Shown: positions 1-6,762, counted from the first letter of the stretch. The stretch: DNA of 7,828 bases from CAKUFA01 sp963656345 (GCA_963656345.1 CAVKHY010000103.1:1-7828), one strand, 5' to 3'. The notes: a model not told the origin generated them from the letters alone. Numbers and translations are program-made.

Positions 1-904
1 GTATAACGCATCAGCGGCACTGCTACGCTCCATGGGAAATGCCAAGATTTCGCTGGAAACATCTCTGGTCATGAACGTGGTTAACGTCATTGGCAATTCT
101 TTATTGATTTACGTCATGAATATGGGCGTTGCCGGTGCAGCCATCGCCACCCTTGTGAGCCGTATTCTGGGTGCGGCCGTCATGCAGATTGCCCTGCAGA
201 ATCCTCGCTGCACGATTCCCTACCCCAAGCTGCACGAGTTTGAATGGCACAGCCATTTGGTGAAGAAGATTCTTTATGTAGGCGTTCCCAACGGGCTGGA
301 AGGAAGCATTTTTCAGCTGGGTAAACTGATCTTGTTGGGGCTGGTCAGCACCTTCGGCACGGTGTCCATTGCCGCAAACGCTGTTGGCAACACCATGGCC
401 TCCTTAGAAGTACTGCCGGGCAATGCCATTGGTCTGGGGATGATTACCGTCGTAGGACAGTGTGTCGGTGCCCATGAATTTAAGCAGGCACGGATGTACG
501 TCAAGCGAATGATGCTGCTGGCTTACGCTTCCATGGCCGCACTGAACGTGATCATCCTGCTGAGCATGGATCTGCTGGTTATCCCCTTTAACCTTTCTGC
601 GGAGACGGCAGAAATGGCCAAGAAGCTGATTGCCATTCATGGTTTAGGCAGCATCTTCATTTGGCCTATGGCCTTCGTGCTGCCTAACGCACTGCGGGCG
701 GCAGGCGATGCCACCTTCACCATGGTCGTCTCTATTTTCTCCATGGCGGCTTTCCGGGTGTTCTTCGGTTATATCCTTGCGCAAAACTGTGCCATGGGTG
801 TTGTGGGCGTGTGGCTGGCCATGATTATCGACTGGATTTTCCGCTCTACCCTCTTCTTAATCCGTATGAAAGGCAACCGTTGGGAAAGTAAAGTACTGGT
901 GTGA
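1..904 (+). CDS. MATE family efflux transporter, 3' part (5' end outside window)
   Basis: Inner-membrane multidrug and toxin extrusion pump, a family that exports cationic compounds in exchange for Na+ or H+; the substrate here is unknown. The frame is open from base 2, and the ten codons before the first ATG (position 32) continue the family pattern (ALLRSMGNAK, equivalent to the conserved LRxMGxxK-type loop before TM5). The gene therefore starts upstream and ATG 32 is internal. About 300 residues are visible, with roughly eight hydrophobic segments. I read these as TM5-TM6 of the N-terminal half and TM7-TM12 of the C-terminal half, including a second-half LPNALRAAGD that mirrors the first-half loop, as expected for the duplicated MATE fold. 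It ends with TGA at 902-904. phoH follows 75 nt later on the same strand with no clear terminator between them, so read-through is possible. Family assignment is strong; the subfamily is not resolved. Confidence 0.9.
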   Translation, partial: YNASAALLRSMGNAKISLETSLVMNVVNVIGNSLLIYVMNMGVAGAAIATLVSRILGAAVMQIALQNPRCTIPYPKLHEFEWHSHLVKKILYVGVPNGLEGSIFQLGKLILLGLVSTFGTVSIAANAVGNTMASLEVLPGNAIGLGMITVVGQCVGAHEFKQARMYVKRMMLLAYASMAALNVIILLSMDLLVIPFNLSAETAEMAKKLIAIHGLGSIFIWPMAFVLPNALRAAGDATFTMVVSIFSMAAFRVFFGYILAQNCAMGVVGVWLAMIIDWIFRSTLFLIRMKGNRWESKVLV

Positions 905-979
905 CTTTTCCTCGTTGCTGCTGATATGAAAGCATTGATGAAAATCGCCTGAAAGAGGCAGGAAAGGCTGGGACGCTTT

Positions 980-1951
980 TTGACAGAAACTCGCAGGATC
1001 AATTTGTCTGCGGACACCATGGAAACATACATGACCCTTTTCGGCATGAACGATCAAAATGTAGCGCTCATTGAGCAGGAGTGCAGCGTGACCATCGCTC
1101 TTCGCGGAGCGGAACTGTTGATTTCCGGACAGGAAGCGGATGCGGAGCTGGCGGAAAGTGTCATCTTGAAATTGATGGAAATGATCGACCGCAATGAGCT
1201 GGTCGACCGCAGCCGGATTCGCTATGCCATCGCCTTGGCTCGTGAGGGCAAGGTGGACATGATTGATGAAATTCTCCGCTCTGTGGTTGCCATTACCCAT
1301 CGGGGCAAGCAGATCAAGTGCAAAACCCTGGGACAGCAGGAGTATGTGCAGGCCATTCGCGACCACGACCTAACCTTTGCCGTTGGACCGGCCGGCACCG
1401 GCAAGACCTACCTGGCCATGGCTCTTGCCGTTGTGGCGCTGAAAAACAAGGAAGTGGAACGCATTGTGCTAACACGTCCTGCTGTTGAAGCAGGAGAAAA
1501 GCTGGGCTTTCTGCCTGGTGACCTGACGCAAAAAGTCGACCCCTATCTGCGCCCTCTCTACGATGCCTTGTATGACTTTATGGGGGTGGATTCTTACCAG
1601 AAGCTGCTGGAACGCGGCACGGTGGAAGTAGCACCCTTGGCTTACATGCGTGGCCGAACCTTGTCTGATTCCTTCATCATCCTGGACGAGGCGCAGAACA
1701 CCACATCGGAACAAATGAAAATGTTCCTGACTCGTTTGGGCTTCCATTCCAAAGTAGTTGTCACAGGAGACGTGACCCAAACCGACCTTCCTGCAGGAAA
1801 AAAGTCCGGCCTGACAGAGGCATTGGAAATCCTTAAGGATATTCCCGAAATCGGCATGGTACACTTAACGGCCAAGGACGTGGTTCGTCATGAGCTTGTG
1901 CAAAAAATCGTCGAAGCGTATGATGCCTTCTATGGTGTTGAGCAGAAGTAA
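980..1951 (+). CDS. phoH: PhoH-family ATPase (PhoH/YbeZ-like)
   Basis: Single-domain P-loop protein of the PhoH family. It is cytoplasmic, binds ATP, and in other bacteria is linked to RNA metabolism and ribosome maturation; the exact reaction is poorly defined. Visible landmarks in the 323 residues are an N-terminal KH-like/PhoH N-region (about 15-70, LFGMNDQN...IEQECSV), Walker A GPAGTGKT at 136-143, Walker B FIILDEAQN at 232-240, and the family motif VTGDVTQTDLP at 261-271. Length is normal for the family. The start is a choice. TTG at 980 gives an MTETRRINL N-terminus that resembles other PhoH proteins, but its nearest purine-rich site (AGGAAAGG, 960-967) is 12 nt away, a long spacing. 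TTG 1004 (with AGGA 5 nt upstream) and ATG 1019 are alternatives. ybeY, a frequent neighbour, does not follow; a terminator comes directly after the stop. Confidence 0.93.
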   Translation: MTETRRINLSADTMETYMTLFGMNDQNVALIEQECSVTIALRGAELLISGQEADAELAESVILKLMEMIDRNELVDRSRIRYAIALAREGKVDMIDEILRSVVAITHRGKQIKCKTLGQQEYVQAIRDHDLTFAVGPAGTGKTYLAMALAVVALKNKEVERIVLTRPAVEAGEKLGFLPGDLTQKVDPYLRPLYDALYDFMGVDSYQKLLERGTVEVAPLAYMRGRTLSDSFIILDEAQNTTSEQMKMFLTRLGFHSKVVVTGDVTQTDLPAGKKSGLTEALEILKDIPEIGMVHLTAKDVVRHELVQKIVEAYDAFYGVEQK

Positions 1952-1967
1952 GTATTGAAACACAAGA

Positions 1968-2013
1968 AAAGCTCCCGATTTTTCCCATTCTGTAAGGGAT
2001 GATCGGGAGCTTT
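1968..2013. terminator. Bidirectional intrinsic terminator between phoH and yajC
   Basis: A perfect 12-bp inverted repeat pairs AAAGCTCCCGAT (1968-1979) with ATCGGGAGCTTT (2002-2013). A second short stem, TCCC/GGGA (1983-1986 with 1996-1999), sits inside the loop. On the plus strand the stem is followed by TTTGTTT, ending phoH 16 nt after its stop. On the minus strand it ends in a TTTT run and lies 15 nt after the yajC stop. The genes converge, so one hairpin can serve both. Confidence 0.9.
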
Positions 2014-2028
2014 GTTTGCATAAGCAGC

Positions 2029-2424
2029 TTAGTTCAGCGCTTCGGTATCGTTCTCAACAGCGACCTCTTCCACCGAGCGAATTGCCCAGCGAGCCAGCAC
2101 CAGATTCACATGATCCTTGCCTACAGACAGGGTCACGGTGTCATCCTTAATGGCCGTAATGGTGCCATAGATACCGCCGATGGTGCACACGCGGTCAGAG
2201 ACCTTCAAGGCATCCAGCATATCCTTCACTTGCTTGTCCTTCTTCTTCTGAGGACGAATCAGGAAGAAATAGAATACCACAAAGATCAGCACCATGGGCA
2301 GCAGGGAAACCAGCATGCTCACAACGCCGGAAGCAGTGCTCGTTTGGGCAGCGGCATCCGTCGTGGTGGCGGCAGCATCGGCCAAGGCAGTGCTGATACC
2401 AAAGAAGAGATTGGTCAGATTCAT
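2029..2424 (-). CDS. yajC: YajC, accessory subunit of the Sec preprotein translocase
   Basis: Small single-span membrane protein that associates with SecDF in the Sec export machinery. The 131 residues run as follows: an Ala/Thr-rich extracytoplasmic N-terminus (about 1-33), one strongly hydrophobic segment (about 34-56, ending FYFFLIRPQ), then a basic stretch (KKKDKQ) and a cytoplasmic domain with the hallmark RPQ and a TIGGIYGTI turn, close to the usual GGxxGxI. The C-terminus is acidic. A TTG two codons upstream (2430) would add two residues, but it lies only 3 nt from the strong AAAGGAG at 2434-2440. ATG 2424 has a proper 9-nt spacing and is preferred. Unlike the common arrangement, no secD, secF, tgt or queA is beside it; it is bounded by its own promoter and a terminator and looks monocistronic. 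Confidence 0.93.
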   Translation of the reverse strand: MNLTNLFFGISTALADAAATTTDAAAQTSTASGVVSMLVSLLPMVLIFVVFYFFLIRPQKKKDKQVKDMLDALKVSDRVCTIGGIYGTITAIKDDTVTLSVGKDHVNLVLARWAIRSVEEVAVENDTEALN

Positions 2425-2433
2425 GCGCAACGG

Positions 2434-2440
2434 CTCCTTT
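2434..2440 (-). promoter_or_regulatory. Ribosome binding site of yajC
   Basis: AAAGGAG on the minus strand. It is 9 nt before ATG 2424 but only 3 nt before the TTG at 2430, which decides for the ATG start. Confidence 0.8.
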
Positions 2441-2460
2441 CAAAATCGGGTACTTTCGGT

Positions 2461-2489
2461 ATTATAGCAGGAATCACCGAATAGAACAA
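2461..2489 (-). promoter_or_regulatory. Sigma-A-type promoter of yajC
   Basis: Reading the minus strand, TTGTTC (-35, 2484-2489) is followed by a 17-nt spacer and TATAAT (-10, 2461-2466), with a TG one base before the -10 (extended -10, TGCTATAAT). The -35 lies 32 nt beyond the fhs stop, so yajC is transcribed independently of the fhs cluster. The predicted transcript begins about 30 nt before ATG 2424. Confidence 0.85.
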
Positions 2490-2521
2490 GGGGTTCGGCA
2501 AAACTTCATACCGAGTTCATC

Positions 2522-4192
2522 TTAGAAGAGGCCAACGATTTTACCGTCGTCATCCACATCGATATTCTCCGCTGCCGGAATTTTCGGCAGTCCCGGCATG
2601 GCAATGATATCACCGGCAAATGCCACCACAAACCCGGCACCTGCGCTAAGGCGAACACTGCGAATATGCAGGGTAAATCCTTCCGGCGCGCCCAACGCTT
2701 TCGCGTCATCCGAGAAAGAATACTGAGTTTTGGCAATGCATACCGGGCACTCGCCCCAGCCTTCCGCAGTCAGCTTATCCAGCTGCTTCAGCACACCGGC
2801 TCCGAAAGCCACATCTTTTGCACCATAGATCTTCTGTGCAATGGCTTCAATCTTTTCCTTCAGGGACAGCTGAGACGGATAGGTGTAAGCAGGTTCGCAG
2901 GCTTCGGCATGATCCGCTAGGTCACAGACGGTTTTCGCCAAATTCAAGGCACCTTCTCCGCCGTGAGCCCATCCTTCGCAAACTTCCACCGGTGCGTCAA
3001 CCTCTTGGCATGACTTACGGATCAGTGCCATTTCCGCTTCCGTATCCTCAGCAAACCGGTTGATAGCCACCACAGCCGGACGCTTCCATACATGCTGCAC
3101 ATGGTCGATATGACGCATCAGGTTGCTCATGCCTTTTGCCAGCGCATCCAGGTTTTCCGTCTTCAGCTGATCCTTCGGACAGCCGCCATGGTGCTTCAGT
3201 GCACGCACCGTGGCAACAATCACCACAGTATCCGGCCAAATGCCTGCCTGTCGGCACTTAATGTCCAGGAATTTTTCTGCGCCCAGGTCGGCACCGAAGC
3301 CTGCTTCCGTCACCACATAATCAGCAAGCGACATGGCGGTGGTGGTGGCAATCACACTGTTGCATCCGTGGGCAATGTTGGCAAAGGGACCACCATGCAT
3401 CAGGCACGGCGTACCCTCCAAGGTCTGCACAAGGTTCGGCTGCAAAGCATCCCGGAGCAGTGCCGTCATGGCTCCTTCCGCATGGAGATCGCCTGCTGTA
3501 ACAGCACGTCCGTCAAATGTGCGGGCAACCTGGAGCCGAGCCAGCCGTGCCTTCAGGTCAGGAATGTTTCGTGCCAAGCAGAACACAGCCATAACTTCAC
3601 TGGCAGCGGTGATATCGAAGCCATCCTCGCGGGGCATGCCGTTGGCCTTTCCGCCAAGGCCGGAGGTGATCTGACGAAGCTGCCGGTCATTCACATCCAG
3701 GCAGCGGCGCCAGGTGACTTGCCTGGGATCGATACCAAGCTTGTTGCCCTGCTGAATATGGTTGTCTACCATGGCAGCCAGCAGATTATTGGCCGCTGTG
3801 ATCGCATGCAGATCCCCGGTAAAGTGAAGGTTGATGCTTTCCATCGGCAGCACCTGAGCGTATCCGCCGCCGGCCGCACCGCCCTTCATGCCGAACACAG
3901 GACCCAGGCTTGGCTCCCGCAAAGCCAGCATTGCCTTTTTGCCGCACCTGCTCATACCATCAGCCAAGGCAACGCTGACGGTTGTTTTTCCTTCACCTGC
4001 CGGCGTTGGATTGATGGCCGTTACCAGAATCAACTTTGCCTTCTTCTCCCGTTTAGGCAACAAGGCAGGATTTACTTTCGCCATCAGTCGTCCATAGAGA
4101 GACAAAGCCTCCTCGGGGATGCCAGCTTTTTCTGCAATTTTACCGATTGGTTGGGGTACTGCCGCCTGTGCGATTTCCAGATCAGTTGCCAT
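2522..4192 (-). CDS. fhs: Formate-tetrahydrofolate ligase (10-formyl-THF synthetase)
   Basis: Cytoplasmic enzyme (EC 6.3.4.3) that joins formate to tetrahydrofolate using ATP, giving 10-formyl-THF for purine and formyl-Met-tRNA synthesis, and for the methyl branch of the Wood-Ljungdahl pathway where that exists. The 556 residues match the usual bacterial length. Visible family motifs are the nucleotide-binding TPAGEGKTT (63-71), REPSLGPVFG (92-101), GMKGGAAGGG (101-110) and NLHFTGDLHAI (121-131), and the C-terminus is complete. ATG 4192 has AAGGAGG (4202-4208) 9 nt upstream. Its start overlaps the end of the upstream His-rich gene by 11 nt in another frame, which suggests translational coupling. 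It is the last gene of a four-gene minus-strand cluster. I see no clear terminator after it; the yajC promoter follows. No other Wood-Ljungdahl genes are in the window, so an acetogenic role cannot be claimed. Confidence 0.98.
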   Translation of the reverse strand: MATDLEIAQAAVPQPIGKIAEKAGIPEEALSLYGRLMAKVNPALLPKREKKAKLILVTAINPTPAGEGKTTVSVALADGMSRCGKKAMLALREPSLGPVFGMKGGAAGGGYAQVLPMESINLHFTGDLHAITAANNLLAAMVDNHIQQGNKLGIDPRQVTWRRCLDVNDRQLRQITSGLGGKANGMPREDGFDITAASEVMAVFCLARNIPDLKARLARLQVARTFDGRAVTAGDLHAEGAMTALLRDALQPNLVQTLEGTPCLMHGGPFANIAHGCNSVIATTTAMSLADYVVTEAGFGADLGAEKFLDIKCRQAGIWPDTVVIVATVRALKHHGGCPKDQLKTENLDALAKGMSNLMRHIDHVQHVWKRPAVVAINRFAEDTEAEMALIRKSCQEVDAPVEVCEGWAHGGEGALNLAKTVCDLADHAEACEPAYTYPSQLSLKEKIEAIAQKIYGAKDVAFGAGVLKQLDKLTAEGWGECPVCIAKTQYSFSDDAKALGAPEGFTLHIRSVRLSAGAGFVVAFAGDIIAMPGLPKIPAAENIDVDDDGKIVGLF

Positions 4193-4700
4193 GCTGTTCT
4201 TCCTCCTTCACCAATGCTACACTGCCAAGCTCCAGATTGGGCGTATCGAAGAGTGCATCGGGCCGCGCTGCATTCTCCCTGACCGTTTCACAGAAATACC
4301 GGTACAATGCAGACTGCTCGTAAACACTGTAGTCGTAGCCGGTCAAGGGGATATCATAATCCAAGGTAATAAGTCCTTTTTCTTCCAATGAAGCAAAAGG
4401 CGCACTGTCCACCTTCGCATCCTCCATGGAAATGTCTGCGCTCACCAAGTACACAGGTTCCATAGCCACGGCAAACAGTTCATCCTCTTTGGATGAAGTC
4501 AGCGTGAATCTTGCAATCGGCAAATAGTGACAGTGATGCAGCGTATGCAGGATTCTTTCTTCTGCCGCTGTCAGAGGCTCCTCCCCGTGGTGATGCTCAT
4601 GTCCGCATCCACAGTGTTCATCATGATGATGGTGCTCATGACCACAGCCGCAGCCATTTTCATGATGATGATCATGTTCGCAGCAATCGTGATCGTGCAT
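4182..4700 (-). CDS. His/Cys-rich putative metal-binding protein, unknown family
   Basis: A 172-residue protein I cannot assign to a named family. Residues 2-38 contain 16 His and 6 Cys plus several Asp/Glu, including the nine-residue unit CGCGHEHHH twice (17-25 and 30-38, period 13). Such tails in HypB, UreE, SlyD and ZIP/CDF proteins bind or store Ni2+, Zn2+ or Co2+; metal binding here is inferred by analogy. Residues 43-172 form a non-repetitive domain with a likely helix (LTAAEERILHTLHH, 43-56), a YLPIARF segment (59-65) and a LEEKGLITLDYDIPL stretch that resembles the recognition-helix/wing part of a winged helix, a weak impression only. There is no signal peptide or membrane span, so it is probably cytoplasmic. 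ATG 4700 has GGGAGG 8 nt upstream (4709-4714). The stop codon lies inside the first codons of fhs, linking the two genes closely. It could be a metallochaperone, a metal sensor or an fhs-associated factor. Confidence 0.85.
   Translation of the reverse strand: MHDHDCCEHDHHHENGCGCGHEHHHHDEHCGCGHEHHHGEEPLTAAEERILHTLHHCHYLPIARFTLTSSKEDELFAVAMEPVYLVSADISMEDAKVDSAPFASLEEKGLITLDYDIPLTGYDYSVYEQSALYRYFCETVRENAARPDALFDTPNLELGSVALVKEEEQHGN
4587..4652 (-). repeat. Diverged direct repeat encoding two CGCGHEHHH units
   Basis: Two 27-nt copies, 4626-4652 and 4587-4613, start 39 nt apart inside the His-rich gene. By my codon comparison they differ at seven positions, all third codon bases, so both encode the same nine residues. 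The flanking His-rich codons extend the compositional repeat on both sides. Confidence 0.85.
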
Positions 4701-4735
4701 GGTACATTCCTCCCTTCGTCTGATTCTCGGAACCT

Positions 4736-5212
4736 TTACAAGATTTTCTCCATGCCGATTTTTTGTACACGGAGACCGATTCGTTCATAGAATCCCAATG
4801 CCTTCTTATTGTCCGCCCACACATTCAGGGTCACGTTGTAATAGCCATGGACCTTGGCGAAATCCAACACGTACTGATACAGCTGAGTGCCTATGTGATG
4901 ACCCCGGGCATTTTCATCTACGCACAGGTCGTCAATATACAGAGTTTTGACGTCCGTCATGCTGGAGTCTTGCCCAAACTGCTTATGAATGCAGAACGCA
5001 TACCCCTGCACTTCACCATCCGATTCCGCTACAAACACAGGCGAATGTTCGTCGGCAAGAATTTGCTTCAGCTGCTCATCGGTATACTTCCTGCAACCTG
5101 CCTTAAACAAGTCCGGCCGAGCATCGCTGTGCACCTTGTGCACTTCATAAAGCAATTTCACAATCGAAGGGATATCCTTGTCCTCCGCCCTGCGAATTTT
5201 CAGTTCCGTCAC
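4736..5212 (-). CDS. GNAT-family N-acetyltransferase
   Basis: Cytoplasmic acetyl-CoA-dependent acetyltransferase of 158 residues, a single GNAT domain; the acceptor (amine, amino acid, protein N-terminus or antibiotic) cannot be told. Landmarks are the N-terminal IRRAEDKDIPSI (6-17, the usual beta1-alpha1 start), the central strand LYIDDLCVDE (91-100), and the acetyl-CoA pyrophosphate-binding loop ARGHHIG (102-108), a match to Q/RxxGxG/A with Gly108 as the last position. The closing motif is NVWADNKKALGFYERIGL (130-147), typical of motif B. The start is GTG at 5212, preceded by AAGGAA about 7 nt upstream. The 11-nt gap after the upstream hydrolase stop points to co-translation. The downstream His-rich gene starts 35 nt after its stop. 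Confidence 0.92.
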   Translation of the reverse strand: MTELKIRRAEDKDIPSIVKLLYEVHKVHSDARPDLFKAGCRKYTDEQLKQILADEHSPVFVAESDGEVQGYAFCIHKQFGQDSSMTDVKTLYIDDLCVDENARGHHIGTQLYQYVLDFAKVHGYYNVTLNVWADNKKALGFYERIGLRVQKIGMEKIL

Positions 5213-5223
5213 ATTTCATTCCT

Positions 5224-6564
5224 TCAATCTTTCATAATTCTTCCTGTCGCAACGCCGTCATAGCCTTTTGTTTTCTCAGAAGATGAGCACCGAGCCTGAA
5301 CCGTTAATGTATCTCCCTGAAAGCACAAGAGCAGCTCAAAGCCGCAAGGTTCCCATGCGATCTCATTGCATCTGACATGCAGTAGGTGACCTTGTGTCCA
5401 TCCGGCTGAAACTAAAGCATCCGCATCCCAACCGGGAAAGCATGTTTTCATGTTGCGGCCGAAGGATAATGGAAGCGTAACTTCGCCGCGATTTTGCTGA
5501 TATCGAAGCTTTTCCGCATCCGTTTGCATCCACCGGAGTCCCAAGGGATTGTTTTCCTCGAAAACAAACCTTCCATGGGGTACGTTTCCAGATTCAATGC
5601 TAGGGAGATGCTCGGTCTCCAGCTGGTAGGCTGTGCAGCGCATATCTTCTTTTCCGATGGCCGGATACAGTTCCTCAAAGAAGGCGTTGTAGATTCGCTG
5701 TACGCCGAAGGGATCCAGCCGTGTATTTGCAATGGTGGTCAAAATGGCCTGTTTCTCTGGGCACACCACAGCAAGCTGACCCCCCATGCCGTACAATGCC
5801 CAGCCGTTTCTTGTTCGCCAGCACTGCCAGCAATAGCCATAGCGTTCTTCTTCGTTGGTTTGCATTACCGTATCGATGTGTTTTTCCGTCATCTGCCGGA
5901 GGAAGTCAGGACTGATGAGTCCCCTGCCCCCATCCAGCATCCACTGTGCCACACGATGCAAATCCCGCAGGCTCATGGCCATGCCGGTGCCGCCCCGGCA
6001 GCAGCCGGATGGATCCCGAAGCCAATGGGTTCCGTCCGTGCAGCCAATGGGGTGCAGCAATCTTTGGGTCAAGAATTGTTCCTCACTCATGCCGCTGAGC
6101 CGCTCCACCAAAGCCGCCAACACCTGGGCACAGCTGGTGTCATAGTTGAACACCGTTCCCGGTTCGTGGGTGGGCGTTGCCGTGAAGAAAGTTTTCGCCC
6201 AATTTTCGTCGATGCCTTCCCGATAGGTTGTGCGCCGGTAGCAGGTCGCCATGCGCAGCATATCCCTGATTTTCAGGCGCATCAGCCTTGCGTCCGGATG
6301 CTTTGGTAACCAGTCTGGGAAAAACCGCACAATCGGATCATCCAGCTTCAGCTTGCCATCGTCCATCAGCATGCCGATGGCAATGCATGTCATGGATTTT
6401 GTGACGGAATACATTTGATGCTTCTGCCCTTCCTGGAAAGGGGCATAATAAGCCTTGGTTTTGATCGTACCCTGCACTGATAATTGAAAGCCGTGCATAT
6501 TCACCTGTTCACGATGGAGCCGATCAATGAAGCGCTGCACATACCGTTCAAGCCCCTCTGCCAT
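5224..6564 (-). CDS. Serine beta-lactamase-fold hydrolase (class C/EstB-like), cytoplasmic
   Basis: Member of the beta-lactamase/penicillin-binding-protein-like serine hydrolases (Pfam Beta-lactamase type), a family of esterases, D-aminopeptidases and lactamases; the substrate is unknown. The active-site S-x-x-K is SVTK at 53-56. The second motif is FNYDT, with Tyr141 as the expected base (usually YxN; here YDT, so the Asn position is Thr). The third is GMGGQ at 259-263, in place of the KTG-like HxG box. About 300 residues form the core; residues 305-446 are an additional C-terminal domain that I do not recognise. There is no signal peptide or lipobox: the N-terminus MAEGLERYVQRFIDRL is a charged helix, so the enzyme is probably intracellular, arguing against a cell-wall or periplasmic beta-lactamase role. 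ATG 6564 has GGGAGG (6572-6577) 7 nt upstream. It is the first gene of the cluster that ends with fhs. Confidence 0.9.
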   Translation of the reverse strand: MAEGLERYVQRFIDRLHREQVNMHGFQLSVQGTIKTKAYYAPFQEGQKHQMYSVTKSMTCIAIGMLMDDGKLKLDDPIVRFFPDWLPKHPDARLMRLKIRDMLRMATCYRRTTYREGIDENWAKTFFTATPTHEPGTVFNYDTSCAQVLAALVERLSGMSEEQFLTQRLLHPIGCTDGTHWLRDPSGCCRGGTGMAMSLRDLHRVAQWMLDGGRGLISPDFLRQMTEKHIDTVMQTNEEERYGYCWQCWRTRNGWALYGMGGQLAVVCPEKQAILTTIANTRLDPFGVQRIYNAFFEELYPAIGKEDMRCTAYQLETEHLPSIESGNVPHGRFVFEENNPLGLRWMQTDAEKLRYQQNRGEVTLPLSFGRNMKTCFPGWDADALVSAGWTQGHLLHVRCNEIAWEPCGFELLLCFQGDTLTVQARCSSSEKTKGYDGVATGRIMKD

Positions 6565-6595
6565 GTTCCGTCCTCCCTTCGCCGATCATAATTCC

Positions 6596-6623
6596 ATTGT
6601 AGCGGATTTATGGTTGATGTCAA
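6596..6623 (-). promoter_or_regulatory. Sigma-A-type promoter of the hydrolase-GNAT-His-rich-fhs cluster
   Basis: On the minus strand a consensus TTGACA (-35, 6618-6623) is followed by a 16-nt spacer and TACAAT (-10, 6596-6601). Transcription would start near 6589, leaving a leader of about 25 nt before ATG 6564. That is too short for a riboswitch. No other good promoter was noticed between here and fhs. Confidence 0.85.
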
Positions 6624-6716
6624 GGTTTCAATGAGGAACTGTGTGCATGTTTTATCGAATGCAGGAAAAGCAGGAGTACCATTACCACGCATTGGCGATT
6701 GCCATCCGTCGTAAAG

Positions 6717-6755
6717 CAAGGCACAGACGATTGAACAGCAATTGTCTGTGCCTTG
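6717..6755 (-). terminator. Intrinsic terminator of tex
   Basis: A perfect 12-bp inverted repeat pairs CAAGGCACAGAC (6717-6728) with GTCTGTGCCTTG (6744-6755). The loop holds a further ATTG/CAAT pairing. It begins 7 nt after the tex stop. The minus-strand tail (CTTTACG) is T-poor for an intrinsic terminator. The span 6624-6716 between this hairpin and the next promoter holds no supported gene. Confidence 0.75.
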
Positions 6756-6762
6756 GGACCCG

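Noticed and set aside
947..959. Possible terminator or attenuator hairpin between the MATE gene and phoH
   Set aside because: The stem GCCT/AGGC has only four base pairs and no T-run follows.
1999..2484. Plus-strand open frame of 161 codons across yajC
   Set aside because: It runs through the terminator, yajC and the yajC promoter, and its protein is low-complexity His/Gln-rich; it is a shadow of yajC.
3092..4282. Long plus-strand open frame (396 codons) opposite fhs
   Set aside because: It is antisense to the unmistakable fhs coding sequence, has no recognisable domain, and is rich in His, Cys and Gln typical of a shadow frame.
4600..4700. Short CATGATGATG-type repeats as a CRISPR or microsatellite
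   Set aside because: They are explained by runs of His codons in frame in the minus-strand gene; no regular spacers.
4511..4723. Plus-strand frame with its own His/Asp-rich stretch
   Set aside because: It arises because CAT/ATG-rich DNA is self-complementary, so the reverse strand of a His-rich gene also encodes His and Asp/Met runs.
5494..6309. Plus-strand open frame of 271 codons opposite the serine hydrolase
   Set aside because: It mirrors a well-supported gene with SxxK and other motifs on the minus strand; no ribosome binding site or family resemblance.
6565..6716. Possible riboswitch or small RNA before the hydrolase-fhs cluster
   Set aside because: The predicted 5' leader is only about 25 nt, and the remaining sequence lies upstream of the promoter and holds the tex terminator; no conserved riboswitch core was seen.
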